Shown here: positions 43,193 through 52,607 of the stretch, piece by piece | Layout of the letters: every line of letters begins with the position of its first letter | Position numbering within the stretch: the stretch's first letter is position 1 | Origin: Rhodoligotrophos defluvii | Lineage (GTDB): Bacteria; Pseudomonadota; Alphaproteobacteria; Rhizobiales; Im1 | DNA length: 64,000 bases | Assembly: GCF_005281615.1 (NCBI RefSeq) | Contig: NZ_SZZM01000007.1 | Span: forward strand, 1 to 64,000 | Direction: 5' to 3' | Made by a program: the position numbers and the translations under genes | Notes under the pieces: model-generated | What the model saw: the letters and a program-made list of their open reading frames with translations, nothing else | Databases searched by the model: none | Told to the model about the DNA's origin: nothing

Positions 43193-44023
43193 TTAACCCT
43201 TCTCCTCGCCAGACTGCAGGCCGGCACCCTTGGTCAGCCAGGCGCCGATCGCCACCGCGATGATGCTGAAGGCGATCAGCAGCGTGGCAATCGCCGTGAT
43301 CGTCGGATTGATCTGCAGCACCAGCTGGTTGAACATCCGCTTTGGCACCGTGAAATGGGTGCCGGCGACGAACAGCGTGACCACCACCTCGTCGAAACTG
43401 ATGACAAAGGCGAACAGCCAGGCGGCGGTCGCATTGGGCAGGATGTTGGGCAGAAGCACCCGCGTCAGCATCTGCATATGACTGGCGCCAAGCGTCAGCG
43501 CGACCTGCTCAACCCTAATGTCGAAGGCGCGGATGGCGAGCGACATGAGCAGGACCACGTAAGGGGTCGCCACCACGATATGAGCGACGATCAACGCCCA
43601 ATACGCACCGAGTATGCTCAGCTTCGCAAAGAAGATATACAGTGCCACCGCGATGATCACCGGCGGGATCACCATCGGCATAATGAAATTAGCCTCGAGC
43701 GCGCTGCGCCCCAGAAACGTGCCGCGGACCAGACCGTAGGCGGCAAGGGTGCCTAGGATCAGCGCCAGGCTGCTCGACGTGACGCCGATCACCAGCGAGT
43801 TGACGGCCGCCTCCAGCCATTGCGGATCGCCGAAAAACGCCTCGTACCATCGCAGAGAAAAGCCGGGTGGGGGAAAGCGCAGGGATTCCGCGCTGGAGAA
43901 GGACATCGGCACCACGATGATGATCGGCAATGCGAGAAAGGCCAAGACCGCGCTGCCGGTCACCGCGAGGGCGGAGGACGCGACCCTCGATCCGCCTTGT
44001 ATGGGGAGACGTTCGCTGCTCAT
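43193..44023 (-). CDS. ABC transporter permease, PotC type
   Basis: A 276-residue inner-membrane protein with about six hydrophobic segments and the ABC permease EAA loop AFDIRVEQVALTLGASHMQMLTRVLLPNILP. The N-terminal SFSSAESLRFPPPGFSLRWYEAFF motif is typical of PotC-like subunits. It ends 10 nt from the convergent flavoprotein gene. With the adjacent PotB-like gene, the binding protein and the ATPase it makes a full importer of the polyamine/opine/quaternary-amine class. Confidence 0.9.
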   Translation of the reverse strand: MSSERLPIQGGSRVASSALAVTGSAVLAFLALPIIIVVPMSFSSAESLRFPPPGFSLRWYEAFFGDPQWLEAAVNSLVIGVTSSSLALILGTLAAYGLVRGTFLGRSALEANFIMPMVIPPVIIAVALYIFFAKLSILGAYWALIVAHIVVATPYVVLLMSLAIRAFDIRVEQVALTLGASHMQMLTRVLLPNILPNATAAWLFAFVISFDEVVVTLFVAGTHFTVPKRMFNQLVLQINPTITAIATLLIAFSIIAVAIGAWLTKGAGLQSGEEKG

Positions 44024-44025
44024 GT

Positions 44026-45018
44026 TCAGCCCTGCCCGCTGGCGGCGCCGCGGCGGCTCCGCAGCCGTTGATAGACCCCGTAAAGCACCAGCGTCAGCAC
44101 CAACAGAACGACCGACATGGCGGAGGCCAGGTTCCAGCGAGGGAACCGGTTGATGAGGATATCGAGCATGTTGGCGATGAGGGGCACCCGTCCTCCGCCG
44201 AGGATCGCCGGGGTGATGTAGAAGCCGAGGCTCAAGATGAAGACCAGCACGAAGGAAGCGCTCAGTGCCGGCAGTGACAGGGGGAAAAACACCCGGCGGA
44301 AGAATTCGCCCTGGCTCGCGCCCAGCGTATAGGCGACTGCGCGCAGCCGCGGATCAACCTGGCGCATGGCTGCATAGAGCGGCAGCAGCATGAAAGGCAG
44401 CAGCACATTGACCATGCCGATGATCACGCCGAGCTCGCCATAGAGGAACTCGATCGGCCGGTCGATCACTCCGAGATATTGCAATGCGCGGTTGACCAGG
44501 CCCGCGTTGCCGAGCACCACGATCCACGCATAGGTCCTGACGAGAATGCTGACCCAGAACGAGGTGACGATGATGGCGAGCGCGATGACCTGCCCGCGCC
44601 GCGACAGGAGCGTCATCCAATAGGCGAGCGGATAGCCGATGACTGCGCAGAGAACCGAGACGATGAAGGCGACCCGGGCGGTGCGGGCGATCACCGTCCA
44701 ATAGATGGAGGAGGTCGCGAACTCGACATAATGGGCAATGGTGAGGCTGCCGCTGACCGGGTCCACCAAGCTCCACGCCGCGGTGAGCAGAAGCGGCAGG
44801 TTGAACGCCAGGGTGATGAAGGCGAGCAGCGGCACGACGAAACCAAAGCCGAACACCTTATCCCGCCTGCGCGGCCGCTGGGCCGGCCGGTCCCGCTCAA
44901 TTCCGACGGTGCCCGCCTCCGCGGCCGTTTGCAGGTCGGTCATCAATCGTCCATTGGCTGCGTTCGTGGGCTGGCGCCCGCCCGGCTCGAGCCGAGCAGG
45001 CGGCTCGGTCTTTATCAC
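44026..45018 (-). CDS. ABC transporter permease, PotB type
   Basis: Up to 330 residues from ATG 45018, which overlaps the stop of the binding-protein gene; ATG 44943 would remove a non-conserved N-terminus of 25 residues. Six membrane segments follow from about residue 60 (VFGFGFVVPLLAFITLAFNLPLLL). The EAA loop is LRAVAYTLGASQGEFFRRVFFPLSLP. It pairs with the PotC-type gene two bases downstream. Confidence 0.9.
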   Translation of the reverse strand: MIKTEPPARLEPGGRQPTNAANGRLMTDLQTAAEAGTVGIERDRPAQRPRRRDKVFGFGFVVPLLAFITLAFNLPLLLTAAWSLVDPVSGSLTIAHYVEFATSSIYWTVIARTARVAFIVSVLCAVIGYPLAYWMTLLSRRGQVIALAIIVTSFWVSILVRTYAWIVVLGNAGLVNRALQYLGVIDRPIEFLYGELGVIIGMVNVLLPFMLLPLYAAMRQVDPRLRAVAYTLGASQGEFFRRVFFPLSLPALSASFVLVFILSLGFYITPAILGGGRVPLIANMLDILINRFPRWNLASAMSVVLLVLTLVLYGVYQRLRSRRGAASGQG

Positions 45019-46034
45019 TGCGACAGTTTGAATTCCTGCCAGCGCTTCTCCACGGTCGCGGCGTTATCGTACCACCACTTGCCGTCGGTCACGAACTGCA
45101 CGTCGCGGTTAGCCTTGTAGTTCGGGAACTGGGACAGCTTGTCCTTCGGCAGCAGCGGGTCGAGCTCAGGGCTCGGTCCGGTATAGCTAATATGCTGCGC
45201 CACGCAGGCCTGTTTCTGCGGATCGGAATATTCGTGGAGATAGAGCCAAGCAGCCTCCTGCATGGCCGGGTCCGCGCCCTTCGGCGCCCCCCACCAGGAG
45301 GTGTCGAGCATGCCCTGGTTGAAGGAATGCTTGATCTCCGGCTTCGAAACGAGGCGGCCGGACCAGCCGATGGCATATTGCGCCTCGTTGTCCTGCAGAA
45401 GCTGAGGGGCCTGCCCGCCCGCCGTCCACCAGATCACGTCCTTCTTCACCCGGTTGAGTGTCTTGAAGGCGCGGTCGAGATCGAGCGGGAACAGCTTGGC
45501 CGGCTCCACGCCATCGGCCAGGGCGGCGAAGGCAAGCACGTATCCGGGATAGTCGGGCAGCGCACGTTTTCCCGGGAAGTTGACCGTGTCGAAGAATTCC
45601 TGCCAGTTCTTCGGTGCCTTCGCGTCGGGCCGCCACGCCATGATGGTCGAGAAGTAAGTGCTGGCGAAGCCGTAGGGCTTCTTGGCATCCGGGAACATCT
45701 CGAAGGGTTTCACCTTCTCCCAGTCGATCGGGTCGAGCAGCCCCGTGGCATGTGCGCGCTCCAGCTCCGTGGTCTCAAGGTCCACAAGAGCCACGTTCAC
45801 ATTGCCGGACTGGGCAAGACCGGCGAGCTTGGCGTAGCCGGCCGGTGTGTCGACTTCGACCTTGATGCCGTATTTCTCCTCGAATGGCTTATCGACGCAT
45901 TTCTGCACGGCATCCGTCCATTCGCCGCCGGCGGTCAGGATGCGCAGGGTCTTGGCAGGTTCCGCCGATGCCGTCCCGACGAGAGATAATGCTGTGGACG
46001 ACGCGAGCGCGATGGCGAGTGCGATTCTAGGCAT
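45015..46034 (-). CDS. ABC transporter substrate-binding protein, PotD type
   Basis: ATG 46034 with AAGGAG 6 nt upstream gives 339 residues with a signal peptide (MPRIALAIALASSTALSLVGTASA). The mature part has the PotD-like TLRILTAGGEWTDAVQKCVDKPFEEKYG, DLETTELERAHATGLLDPIDW and WSGRLVSKPEIKHSF features. The aromatic/acidic pocket of this subgroup binds polyamines or related amines; the actual ligand is unknown. Confidence 0.9.
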   Translation of the reverse strand: MPRIALAIALASSTALSLVGTASAEPAKTLRILTAGGEWTDAVQKCVDKPFEEKYGIKVEVDTPAGYAKLAGLAQSGNVNVALVDLETTELERAHATGLLDPIDWEKVKPFEMFPDAKKPYGFASTYFSTIMAWRPDAKAPKNWQEFFDTVNFPGKRALPDYPGYVLAFAALADGVEPAKLFPLDLDRAFKTLNRVKKDVIWWTAGGQAPQLLQDNEAQYAIGWSGRLVSKPEIKHSFNQGMLDTSWWGAPKGADPAMQEAAWLYLHEYSDPQKQACVAQHISYTGPSPELDPLLPKDKLSQFPNYKANRDVQFVTDGKWWYDNAATVEKRWQEFKLSQ

Positions 46035-46059
46035 GTGAACTCCTTCCCATATGTTCCCC

Positions 46060-46078
46060 ACCGGGTTGATGTCCCGGT
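46060..46078 (-). terminator. Intercistronic hairpin between ABC ATPase and binding-protein genes
   Basis: ACCGGG and CCCGGT are separated by 7 nt, forming a 6-bp stem in the gap between the two genes. There is no T run. It may modulate relative expression rather than end transcription. Confidence 0.35.
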
Positions 46079-46094
46079 TCCCGTTGTCAGCGGC

Positions 46095-47171
46095 TCAATG
46101 CCGCGAAGATCTGGACGGGAGGATCCAGACGTCCTCCGGAGTCCACGAGAGGCCGACGCGTTCTCCCGGACGATGGATGCGGCGGGCGTTGCTGGCCTGT
46201 ATGGTGATGGTGGTGCCACGCTCCGTGGTCGCGAGATAGCGGATGGACTCGCCGAGGAAGATCTGCTCCTCGATGCGCGCGGGGGTAGCGCCGGCAGCGT
46301 CGGGGCTACCGAGCGTGATCTGCTCGGGCCGCAGCATGCCGATGGCGACGCCGTCGGGCCTGGCCGACCCGGCACGCGCGTCGATGGCAATCGTGTCGCC
46401 GCAGGCCAGGCGGATATAGCGGGCTTCCCCGATCTGCGTGACCGGCCCTTCGAACAGATTGGCGGTGCCGAGGAAGTTGGCGACGAATTCGTTCGCCGGC
46501 TGGCGATAGGCTGTCTGCGGCTCATCGATCTGCTGAATGCGACCATCGGCCAGGATGACCACCTCGTCGGCCATGGACATGGCCTCCTCCTGATCGTGGG
46601 TCACCAGGATGGCGGTTATGCCGAGATCGCGCTGCATCTGCCGTAGCTCGAGCCGGACCTGCTCCCTGAGCTTGCGGTCGAGGGCGGCGAGCGGCTCGTC
46701 GAGCAGGAGCACGCTCGGCTCGAAAACGATGGCGCGCGCGATGGCCACGCGCTGCTGCTGCCCGCCGGACAATTCGTCAGGACGCCGATCTTTCAGCTCC
46801 TGCAGGCGGACCCGCTCGAGGGCGGCCCCGACCTGGGCGGCAATCTCCCCCTGCGGGCGGCGCCTGATCCTGAGCGGGAACGCGACGTTTTCATAAACCG
46901 ACAGATGCGGGAAAAGGGCATAGCTCTGGAACACCAGCCCGATGTTCCTGTGGGCGGCAGGCATTTCCGTAACATCGCGGCCGCCGATGGCGATGGTGCC
47001 GCGCGACGGGCTGGCAATGCCTGCGATCAGCGACAGTGTCGTCGACTTGCCCGAGCCGCTCGGACCCAGAATTGCCGTGAGCGCGCCAGGATTGATGGAG
47101 AAGGAAACAGAATCCAGTGCACAATGCACTCCATAGTACTTCGATATATTATGAAGTTCCACGGAGGACAT
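46095..47171 (-). CDS. ABC transporter ATPase, PotA type
   Basis: ATG 47171 gives 358 residues; the upstream extension to 47231 has a non-conserved Cys-rich sequence. Walker A GPSGSGKST, Q-loop VFQSYALFPHL, signature [15 protein letters not shown], Walker B LLLDEPLAALD and H-loop VTHDQEEAM are all intact, followed by a C-terminal TOBE domain. First gene of the minus-strand transport operon (ATPase, binding protein, PotB, PotC). It is divergent from the thioesterase gene. Confidence 0.93.
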   Translation of the reverse strand: MSSVELHNISKYYGVHCALDSVSFSINPGALTAILGPSGSGKSTTLSLIAGIASPSRGTIAIGGRDVTEMPAAHRNIGLVFQSYALFPHLSVYENVAFPLRIRRRPQGEIAAQVGAALERVRLQELKDRRPDELSGGQQQRVAIARAIVFEPSVLLLDEPLAALDRKLREQVRLELRQMQRDLGITAILVTHDQEEAMSMADEVVILADGRIQQIDEPQTAYRQPANEFVANFLGTANLFEGPVTQIGEARYIRLACGDTIAIDARAGSARPDGVAIGMLRPEQITLGSPDAAGATPARIEEQIFLGESIRYLATTERGTTITIQASNARRIHRPGERVGLSWTPEDVWILPSRSSRH

Positions 47172-47377
47172 TGTCGAATTCTGCCAGCTCCCTGCGCATT
47201 CTGCGTACAACACGCATGATGCAGCACCCATTCCATTTCAATTTCATAGGTGGGCAAGTTGCAATTTATTATTGTTTATACGGCGCATCAGAGGGGGTTA
47301 TGGCATTTCGCGCGCCTTCTCGGCCAAACATGGCCGCGAAGCTTGCACTCGTTTGTTTGTTTAATTATATAGACAAA

Positions 47378-47881
47378 ATGAGCGAATACCTGCAGCCCAT
47401 CACGGTCGTCTCCACCATCGATCCCACCTGGCGCGACTATAACGGTCACGTCAACTACGCCGCTTATGCCATGGCGGCCGATCCCGCCATCGACGCGGTC
47501 TACGCGGCCGTCGGCATGGACCTCGACTACCGGCGAACGAACGGCCGATCGGACTATGTGGTGGAAAGCCGGTTCTTCTATCTCCGGGAGATCCGGCGCG
47601 GAACCGGCATCGAGGTCAGGGCGCGCCTTGCCGATTTCGACCGCATACGAACGCATATCTTCTGCGAGATCGTCGAACACGATAGCGGTGTGCTCGCGGC
47701 CACGGCGCATATCATTTCCATTCATGTGAATTCGGCGAAGGCCAGGAGTGCAGAGTTTCCCGCCTTCGCCCTCGCGGGTTTCGAACGGTTGAAAGCGGAA
47801 CACGACCGCCTGCCATTGTCCGATTATTTCGACGGCAGCGTGGTCCTGCGGCGGCGGCTCGGGCCGGCCGGACGCCGATAG
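47378..47881 (+). CDS. Hotdog thioesterase, betainyl-CoA thioesterase-like
   Basis: From ATG 47378 the protein has 167 residues and starts MSEYLQPITVVSTIDPTWRDYNGHVNYAAY. The DYNGHVNYA block is the active-site region of 4-hydroxybenzoyl-CoA-thioesterase-like hotdog enzymes and of the CdhB group linked to carnitine dehydrogenase. Longer upstream starts would read through an AT-rich promoter-like gap. It is convergent with the carnitine-dehydrogenase-like gene (11 nt apart). The role in releasing glycine betaine from betainyl-CoA is inferred from this pairing and the BKACE gene at 58474. Confidence 0.8.
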   Translation: MSEYLQPITVVSTIDPTWRDYNGHVNYAAYAMAADPAIDAVYAAVGMDLDYRRTNGRSDYVVESRFFYLREIRRGTGIEVRARLADFDRIRTHIFCEIVEHDSGVLAATAHIISIHVNSAKARSAEFPAFALAGFERLKAEHDRLPLSDYFDGSVVLRRRLGPAGRR

Positions 47882-47892
47882 CGCCCCTGCCT

Positions 47893-48831
47893 TCAGCCCG
47901 TCAGGTCGACCGACCGCGTCGCCTTCAGCACCTCGACCAGCGCCTGATCGCGCCGCGCGACCACTTCGGCGACCGCCCGGCTGCGGAAGAAGCCTTCCGC
48001 TTGCGCGATGACCGTATCGCGCAGCTCGTCTGTGAGGGTTGGCGCGCCGAGCTCGTCCCAACTCGTCTCGATCTCTTCCTTGAAAATCTCGAAATAGCGC
48101 CGCATCCCGCCCATGCCACCGCCAAGCGCATAGGTGAGGAACGGCCCCATGAACGCCCAGCGCAGCCCCGGGCCGTAGCGCACCGCATCGTCGATATCCT
48201 GAATGGTGGCGGCGCCCACCTGGACCAGATGCATCGCCTCCCTGAAGACGGCGTTCTGCAGCCGGTTGGCGATATAGCCGGTGATTTCCTTGGCGAGGAC
48301 GAGCGGCTGCTTTCCCGCCGCGTGATAGAATTGCTCCGCCGTCTCGACTGCCCAGGGTGCGGTGCGCGGGCCGGCCACGATCTCGACCAGCGGCACGAGA
48401 TAGGGCGGGTTGAAGGGATGGCCGACCAGGCAGCGCTCGGGATGGGCGCAGGCCGATTGGAGCCGCGAGACGAGCAGGCTCGACGAGCTGGAGGCGATGA
48501 CAACCGAAGGGGGTGCGGCGGCATCTATCTCGGAGAACAGCTCTATCTTGAGCGCCTCGCTCTCCGGCCCTGATTCCTGAACGAAATCCGCACCCTCAAT
48601 CGCGTCGGCAAGGCACCTGGCCATGATGAAGTCCGGGACCGCCTCGGGGACTGTCGCATCGAGCGCGCGAAGGATCGGCCAGGCTGCGGCCACCACCTGC
48701 GGCAGCCGCTCCAGGCTTGCCGGAAACGGATCGAATGCCCGCACCGCAAGGCCGCGCGACAAGAAGCAGGCTACCCAGCCGGCTCCGATCGTGCCCGTGC
48801 CGATGACGGCGACTGTCTTGATCTCTTTCAT
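47893..48831 (-). CDS. L-carnitine 3-dehydrogenase-like 3-hydroxyacyl dehydrogenase
   Basis: A 312-residue protein of the 3-hydroxyacyl-CoA dehydrogenase fold: NAD motif VAVIGTGTIGAGWVACFLSRG, VQESGPESEALKIELFSEID, HPERCLVGHPFNPPYLVPLVEIV and the substrate-domain motif DAVRYGPGLRWAFMGPFLTYALGGG. The last block and the overall length match carnitine 3-dehydrogenases (oxidation of L-carnitine to 3-dehydrocarnitine). Its start is 73 nt from an operator-like palindrome shared with the divergent acyl-CoA dehydrogenase gene. Confidence 0.82.
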   Translation of the reverse strand: MKEIKTVAVIGTGTIGAGWVACFLSRGLAVRAFDPFPASLERLPQVVAAAWPILRALDATVPEAVPDFIMARCLADAIEGADFVQESGPESEALKIELFSEIDAAAPPSVVIASSSSSLLVSRLQSACAHPERCLVGHPFNPPYLVPLVEIVAGPRTAPWAVETAEQFYHAAGKQPLVLAKEITGYIANRLQNAVFREAMHLVQVGAATIQDIDDAVRYGPGLRWAFMGPFLTYALGGGMGGMRRYFEIFKEEIETSWDELGAPTLTDELRDTVIAQAEGFFRSRAVAEVVARRDQALVEVLKATRSVDLTG

Positions 48832-48903
48832 GGCGCCCCTGTCGAGTGAATTAGACTTCTCAAGCCAAAATCCGGCTGCGCACCTCTCCTCAATAATGAC
48901 TAT

Positions 48904-48921
48904 TGTTTAAAAAATCAAACT
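48904..48921. promoter_or_regulatory. Operator-like palindrome, copy 1
   Basis: TGTTTAA-AAAA-TCAAACT, an imperfect form of TGTTTGA-N4-TCAAACA seen at 56465. It lies between the carnitine-dehydrogenase-like gene and the acyl-CoA dehydrogenase gene, 40 bp from the latter's ATG. Binding by the HTH-cupin regulator encoded at 55761 is inferred. Confidence 0.55.
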
Positions 48922-48960
48922 GTCTTATGGTCCGGGGAATTGATCAGACAGGTGCGTTTC

Positions 48961-50157
48961 ATGCCCATAGATCCCTCTTTCCGACAACAGATCCTCGCCA
49001 GCGTCGAGCGTTTCGTCGCCGACCGAGTTGCCCCACGTGCGGCCGAAATCGACGCCAGCGACACGTTTCCCGCCGACCTCTACCGCGAGGCGGCGGCGCT
49101 CGGCGTCTTCGGCCTATGGATCCCGGAGGCCTATAGTGGAATCGGACCGGACCTGGTGACGCCGCTGCTGATCTCCGATGTTATTGCGCGCGTCAGCCCG
49201 TCCTTTGCGCTCATCTTCTCCAACTGCGGAGACGCGGTCACGCCTATCGTCAATTTCGGCACGGACGCGCAGAAGAGCTGGCTGCTGCCGAAGATCGCCT
49301 CGGGAGACTTGATCCCCTGCTTTGCGCTGACCGAACCTGGAGCGGGTTCGGATGCGGCCTCCATAACCACCCAAGCAAGGGCGGTTGACGGTGGCTATGT
49401 CTTGAGCGGCCGCAAGATGTGGATCACCAATGGCGGCGTCGGCGACATCTTCACCGTCTTTGCCAAGACCGATCCGGAGGCGGGCAACAAAGGCATATCC
49501 GCGTTTCTTGTCGAGCGGGGCGCGCGCGGCTTCACCATCGGGCGCAACGAGGACCTGATCGGCCTGCGCGGCTGCCCGACCACGGAGCTCATGTTCGAGG
49601 ACGTATTCGTGCCGGCTGACCGCATATTGGGCGAGAAGAATCGCGGTTTCAAGATCGCCATGTCGACCCTCGACGAGGCCCGGCTCAACTGCTCGGCCAT
49701 GGCGCTTGGCGCGGCCACCGGCGCGCTCCAATGCGCCATCGATTACGCCAAGGAGCGCGTGCAGTTCGGCAAGCCGATCATCGAACATCAGGGACTGGCC
49801 TTTCTGTTGGCCGACTGTGCCGCTCGGCTGACCGGCGCGCGGGCCATCTGGCAGCGCGCGATGGCGGCGCTCGAAGCCGACCGCAGCCGCGAGGCGAGCA
49901 CACTTGCCGCCATGGCCAAGCTGCTCTGCACGGAAACGGCCATGCGCGTGACCACCGAATGCGTGCAGGCCATGGGCGCCAACGGCCTGTCCAAAGCCTA
50001 TCCCGTCGAGCGCTTCATGCGGGACTGCAAGCCCTTCGAGGTGTTCGACGGCACCAGCCAGATCCAGAAGCTGCTCATCGGCCGCTACCTGGAGAAATAC
50101 GGCCTGCCGGACATCGCCGAGGCGGAGATCGCGGCGCGCGGCATGGCCACAGGATAA
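48961..50157 (+). CDS. Acyl-CoA dehydrogenase, operon leader
   Basis: ATG 48961 gives 398 residues (a TTG 21 bp earlier is possible). FAD-binding and substrate motifs CFALTEPGAGSDAASITTQA and KMWITNGGVGDIFTVFAKT are normal, and the C-terminal region has QAMGANGLSKAYPVERFMRD. The catalytic glutamate position of the YEGTSEIQ-type motif reads FDGTSQIQ, so Asp replaces Glu. It heads a plus-strand operon with an SDR, amidohydrolase, enoyl-CoA hydratase, CoA ligase and another SDR. Likely dehydrogenates a CoA ester such as gamma-butyrobetainyl-CoA. Confidence 0.88.
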   Translation: MPIDPSFRQQILASVERFVADRVAPRAAEIDASDTFPADLYREAAALGVFGLWIPEAYSGIGPDLVTPLLISDVIARVSPSFALIFSNCGDAVTPIVNFGTDAQKSWLLPKIASGDLIPCFALTEPGAGSDAASITTQARAVDGGYVLSGRKMWITNGGVGDIFTVFAKTDPEAGNKGISAFLVERGARGFTIGRNEDLIGLRGCPTTELMFEDVFVPADRILGEKNRGFKIAMSTLDEARLNCSAMALGAATGALQCAIDYAKERVQFGKPIIEHQGLAFLLADCAARLTGARAIWQRAMAALEADRSREASTLAAMAKLLCTETAMRVTTECVQAMGANGLSKAYPVERFMRDCKPFEVFDGTSQIQKLLIGRYLEKYGLPDIAEAEIAARGMATG

Positions 50158-50181
50158 AGTCCAGAACTTCGGGAGACGGTA

Positions 50182-50913
50182 ATGACCATGGGAACTGTGT
50201 TTGCCACCGGCGCGGCCGGCGGCATCGGGGAAGCGACTGTCGCGCGCCTGCTTGACGACGGCTACACCGTCGTTGCGGCGGATATCAGCCGCGAAGGCCT
50301 CGATGCCCTCGCAAGACAGCATGAGGGCCAGCCGCTGCATACAATCGCGGCCGATCTCACCGACGAGCAGGCCGCGCGCGAGGCCGTGAGGACGGCGCGC
50401 AGAGAGGTGGGCCAGATCGACCGCCTGGTGAACCTGATCGGCTGGTTTGGCACCCAGCCCTTCGTCCAGGAGGACTCCGCCTACTGGCGCAAGACGATCG
50501 CCATCAATTTCGAAGCATTGCTCTACGTGACGCACGAGATCCTGCCGGAGATGATCGAGCGGAAGCGGGGCAAGATCGTCAATGTCACGTCAGACGCGGG
50601 CAAGGTCGGCCAGAGCGGCGAGGCCGTCTATTCCGGCACCAAGGGCGCGGTCATCGCCTGGTCGAAGAGCCTGGCGCGGGAGAACGCGCGCTACGGGCTC
50701 AATATCAACTGCACGGCACCGGGACCGACGGAAACCGCGCTCGAGCTGGCGCAAGACTCGGATGTGATCGGCCGTGTGATCAGGGTGATCCCGTTCCGCC
50801 GCTTCGCCAAGCCGGCGGAGCAGGCGGCGATGATCTCGTTCCTCTGCGGACCGGATTCGGACTTCATCACCGGCCAGGTGTTCAGCGTGAGCGGCGGGCT
50901 GACCATGATCTGA
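50182..50913 (+). CDS. SDR-family oxidoreductase
   Basis: A 243-residue classical SDR: FATGAAGGIGEATVARL cofactor motif, VNLIGWFG in place of NNAG, catalytic VNVTSDAG (Ser), YSGTKGAVIAW (Tyr and Lys intact) and the C-terminal GQVFSVSGGLTMI. In this operon it could act as the 3-hydroxyacyl-CoA dehydrogenase step after the hydratase. The VNLIG variant of the NNAG motif is common in ketoreductases of ring and acyl-CoA degradation. Confidence 0.88.
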   Translation: MTMGTVFATGAAGGIGEATVARLLDDGYTVVAADISREGLDALARQHEGQPLHTIAADLTDEQAAREAVRTARREVGQIDRLVNLIGWFGTQPFVQEDSAYWRKTIAINFEALLYVTHEILPEMIERKRGKIVNVTSDAGKVGQSGEAVYSGTKGAVIAWSKSLARENARYGLNINCTAPGPTETALELAQDSDVIGRVIRVIPFRRFAKPAEQAAMISFLCGPDSDFITGQVFSVSGGLTMI

Positions 50914-50953
50914 GCCGCGGGCCTCACGCCGCGCCATGACGAGGGATGACACG

Positions 50954-51799
50954 ATGACCCCAGCTATCGATTTCCTGTGCAATCACTTCACCGCCGACAG
51001 CATCGCCAAGAACTACCTTCACAATGAGGAGGAGGCCGCCCGCTTTGCGCAGATCGGCCTCACCGGCAACCTGGTCGGCAACGACCCGGAGGTGTTCCTG
51101 GCCGAAATGGCGAAAATCGGGGTGGAGAAGCTGCTGGTGCCGTCGATCGTCACCTGGTCTTACTGGCGCAGCGAGCCGGTGGAGCATTCGACGCCCGAGG
51201 AGGTGATCGCGCTCTGCAAGGCTGCACCCGATCGGATCTTCGGCCTCTATGGGGTGGATGTGCGCAAGCGCATGGACGGTGTGCGTGAATTGGAGCGGCT
51301 GGTTCGCGAGCACGATTTCCGGGGCATCCACATCCATCCGCACGGCTTCGGCTTCACGCCCGATCACGCCTACTACTTCCCCTTCTACGCCAAATGCGAG
51401 GAGCTCGGCGTGCCCGTCGTCATCTCCATGGGGCATACGGTCGACCTGATGCCGATCGAGAACGGCAAGCCCATCCATCTCGACAAAATCGCGCTCTACT
51501 TTCCGAACCTGAAGATCGTCTGCGCCCATACGGGCTGGCCCTGGGTGGAGGAGGCGATCGCCCTGGCCTGGAAACACCCCAATGTCTTCATCGGTACCTC
51601 CGCCTACAAGCCGAAGAACTGGTCGCCGCAGCTGGTGAAGTTCATCGATAGCTGGGGCCGCGGCAAGGTGATGTGGGGCACTGACTTCCCGCTGATCATG
51701 CACAAGGACTCGATCGCTCAGGTGAAGGCGCTGGGCCTGAAGCCCCAATCCGAAGCGGCGCTGCTCCACGGCACGGCGCAGCGCGTCTTCGGCCTTTGA
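50954..51799 (+). CDS. Amidohydrolase-2 family TIM-barrel hydrolase/decarboxylase
   Basis: ATG 50954 (GAGGGA upstream) gives 281 residues; ATG 50936 is also in frame. Metal-site motifs of the family are visible: FRGIHIHPHGFGFTPDH, VPVVISMGHT, KIVCAHTGWPWVEEAI and VMWGTDFPLIMH with the catalytic Asp. The family includes 2-amino-3-carboxymuconate semialdehyde and resorcylate decarboxylases and lactone hydrolases. The N-terminal HxH found in many members is not obvious here. Substrate unknown. Confidence 0.85.
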   Translation: MTPAIDFLCNHFTADSIAKNYLHNEEEAARFAQIGLTGNLVGNDPEVFLAEMAKIGVEKLLVPSIVTWSYWRSEPVEHSTPEEVIALCKAAPDRIFGLYGVDVRKRMDGVRELERLVREHDFRGIHIHPHGFGFTPDHAYYFPFYAKCEELGVPVVISMGHTVDLMPIENGKPIHLDKIALYFPNLKIVCAHTGWPWVEEAIALAWKHPNVFIGTSAYKPKNWSPQLVKFIDSWGRGKVMWGTDFPLIMHKDSIAQVKALGLKPQSEAALLHGTAQRVFGL

Positions 51800-51828
51800 C
51801 GATCACAGCAACAGGAAGGCTCAACGTC

Positions 51829-52587
51829 ATGACCACCGAACCCGGCCTGGACGTCACCGTCGCAAAGGGCGTCGCCAAGCTGATGATCCGGCGCGAGCGC
51901 AGGCGCAATGCGCTCGATGATGCGACCATGGAAGCCCTCCGGGAAGCGCTGGCGAGAACCAAGCGTGAAGGTGTGGGCGCCATTGTCCTGTGCGGCGAGG
52001 GCACCAAGGCCTTCTGCGCCGGTTCCGACCTCAAGGAAATGGCCAGCCAGACCTATGAGGAGCGCCTGCTGCATACGGAACTCGGCCAGGAGCTCGGCGA
52101 CCTCATCGAGGCGCATCCGGCCCCGGTGATCGCCGCGATCGAGGGCTATTGCCTTGGCGGCGGCCTGGAGCTTGCCGCCGCTTGCGACTATCGCATCGCC
52201 GGCCGCAACGCCGTGCTCGGCCTGCCAGAGGTGGCCATCAACGCGCTGCCGTCCTGGGGCGGTACCGTCCGCCTGCCGCGCATTATCGGCGTCGGTCGCA
52301 CCCGCGAGCTCGTGCTGTTCGGCCGCACGGTGAAAGGCGAGGAGGCCGAGCAGTGGGGCCTTGTGGCCCGTGCCGTGGAGGACGGAACGGCGGTTGCCGA
52401 AGCGATGCGCATGGCGGAAGAGATCGCAGCGGGGCATGATCGCCGGACGGTGGCGATCGCCAAGCATCTGCTGAGCTTCGGTTATGGCATTCCGGCCCGC
52501 AGCGGCCGCCATCTGGAATATCTCGCCGACATGAACCAGCTCGGCAGCGAGGCGGTGGAGCGGGGCGTCGCCAAATACAAGAGCTGA
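51829..52587 (+). CDS. Enoyl-CoA hydratase/isomerase-family protein
   Basis: ATG 51829 with AGGAAGG 9 nt upstream gives 252 residues. Crotonase-fold motifs: CAGSDLKEMA (oxyanion hole), GYCLGGGLELAAACD with Glu114 and GLPEVAINALPSWGGT with Glu134, so both catalytic glutamates of hydratases are present. It likely hydrates the enoyl-CoA made by the upstream acyl-CoA dehydrogenase. A TTG start 33 bp earlier overlaps the previous gene and is less likely. Confidence 0.9.
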   Translation: MTTEPGLDVTVAKGVAKLMIRRERRRNALDDATMEALREALARTKREGVGAIVLCGEGTKAFCAGSDLKEMASQTYEERLLHTELGQELGDLIEAHPAPVIAAIEGYCLGGGLELAAACDYRIAGRNAVLGLPEVAINALPSWGGTVRLPRIIGVGRTRELVLFGRTVKGEEAEQWGLVARAVEDGTAVAEAMRMAEEIAAGHDRRTVAIAKHLLSFGYGIPARSGRHLEYLADMNQLGSEAVERGVAKYKS

Positions 52588-52607
52588 GCGGGGCAGGGAG
52601 GGTGCAG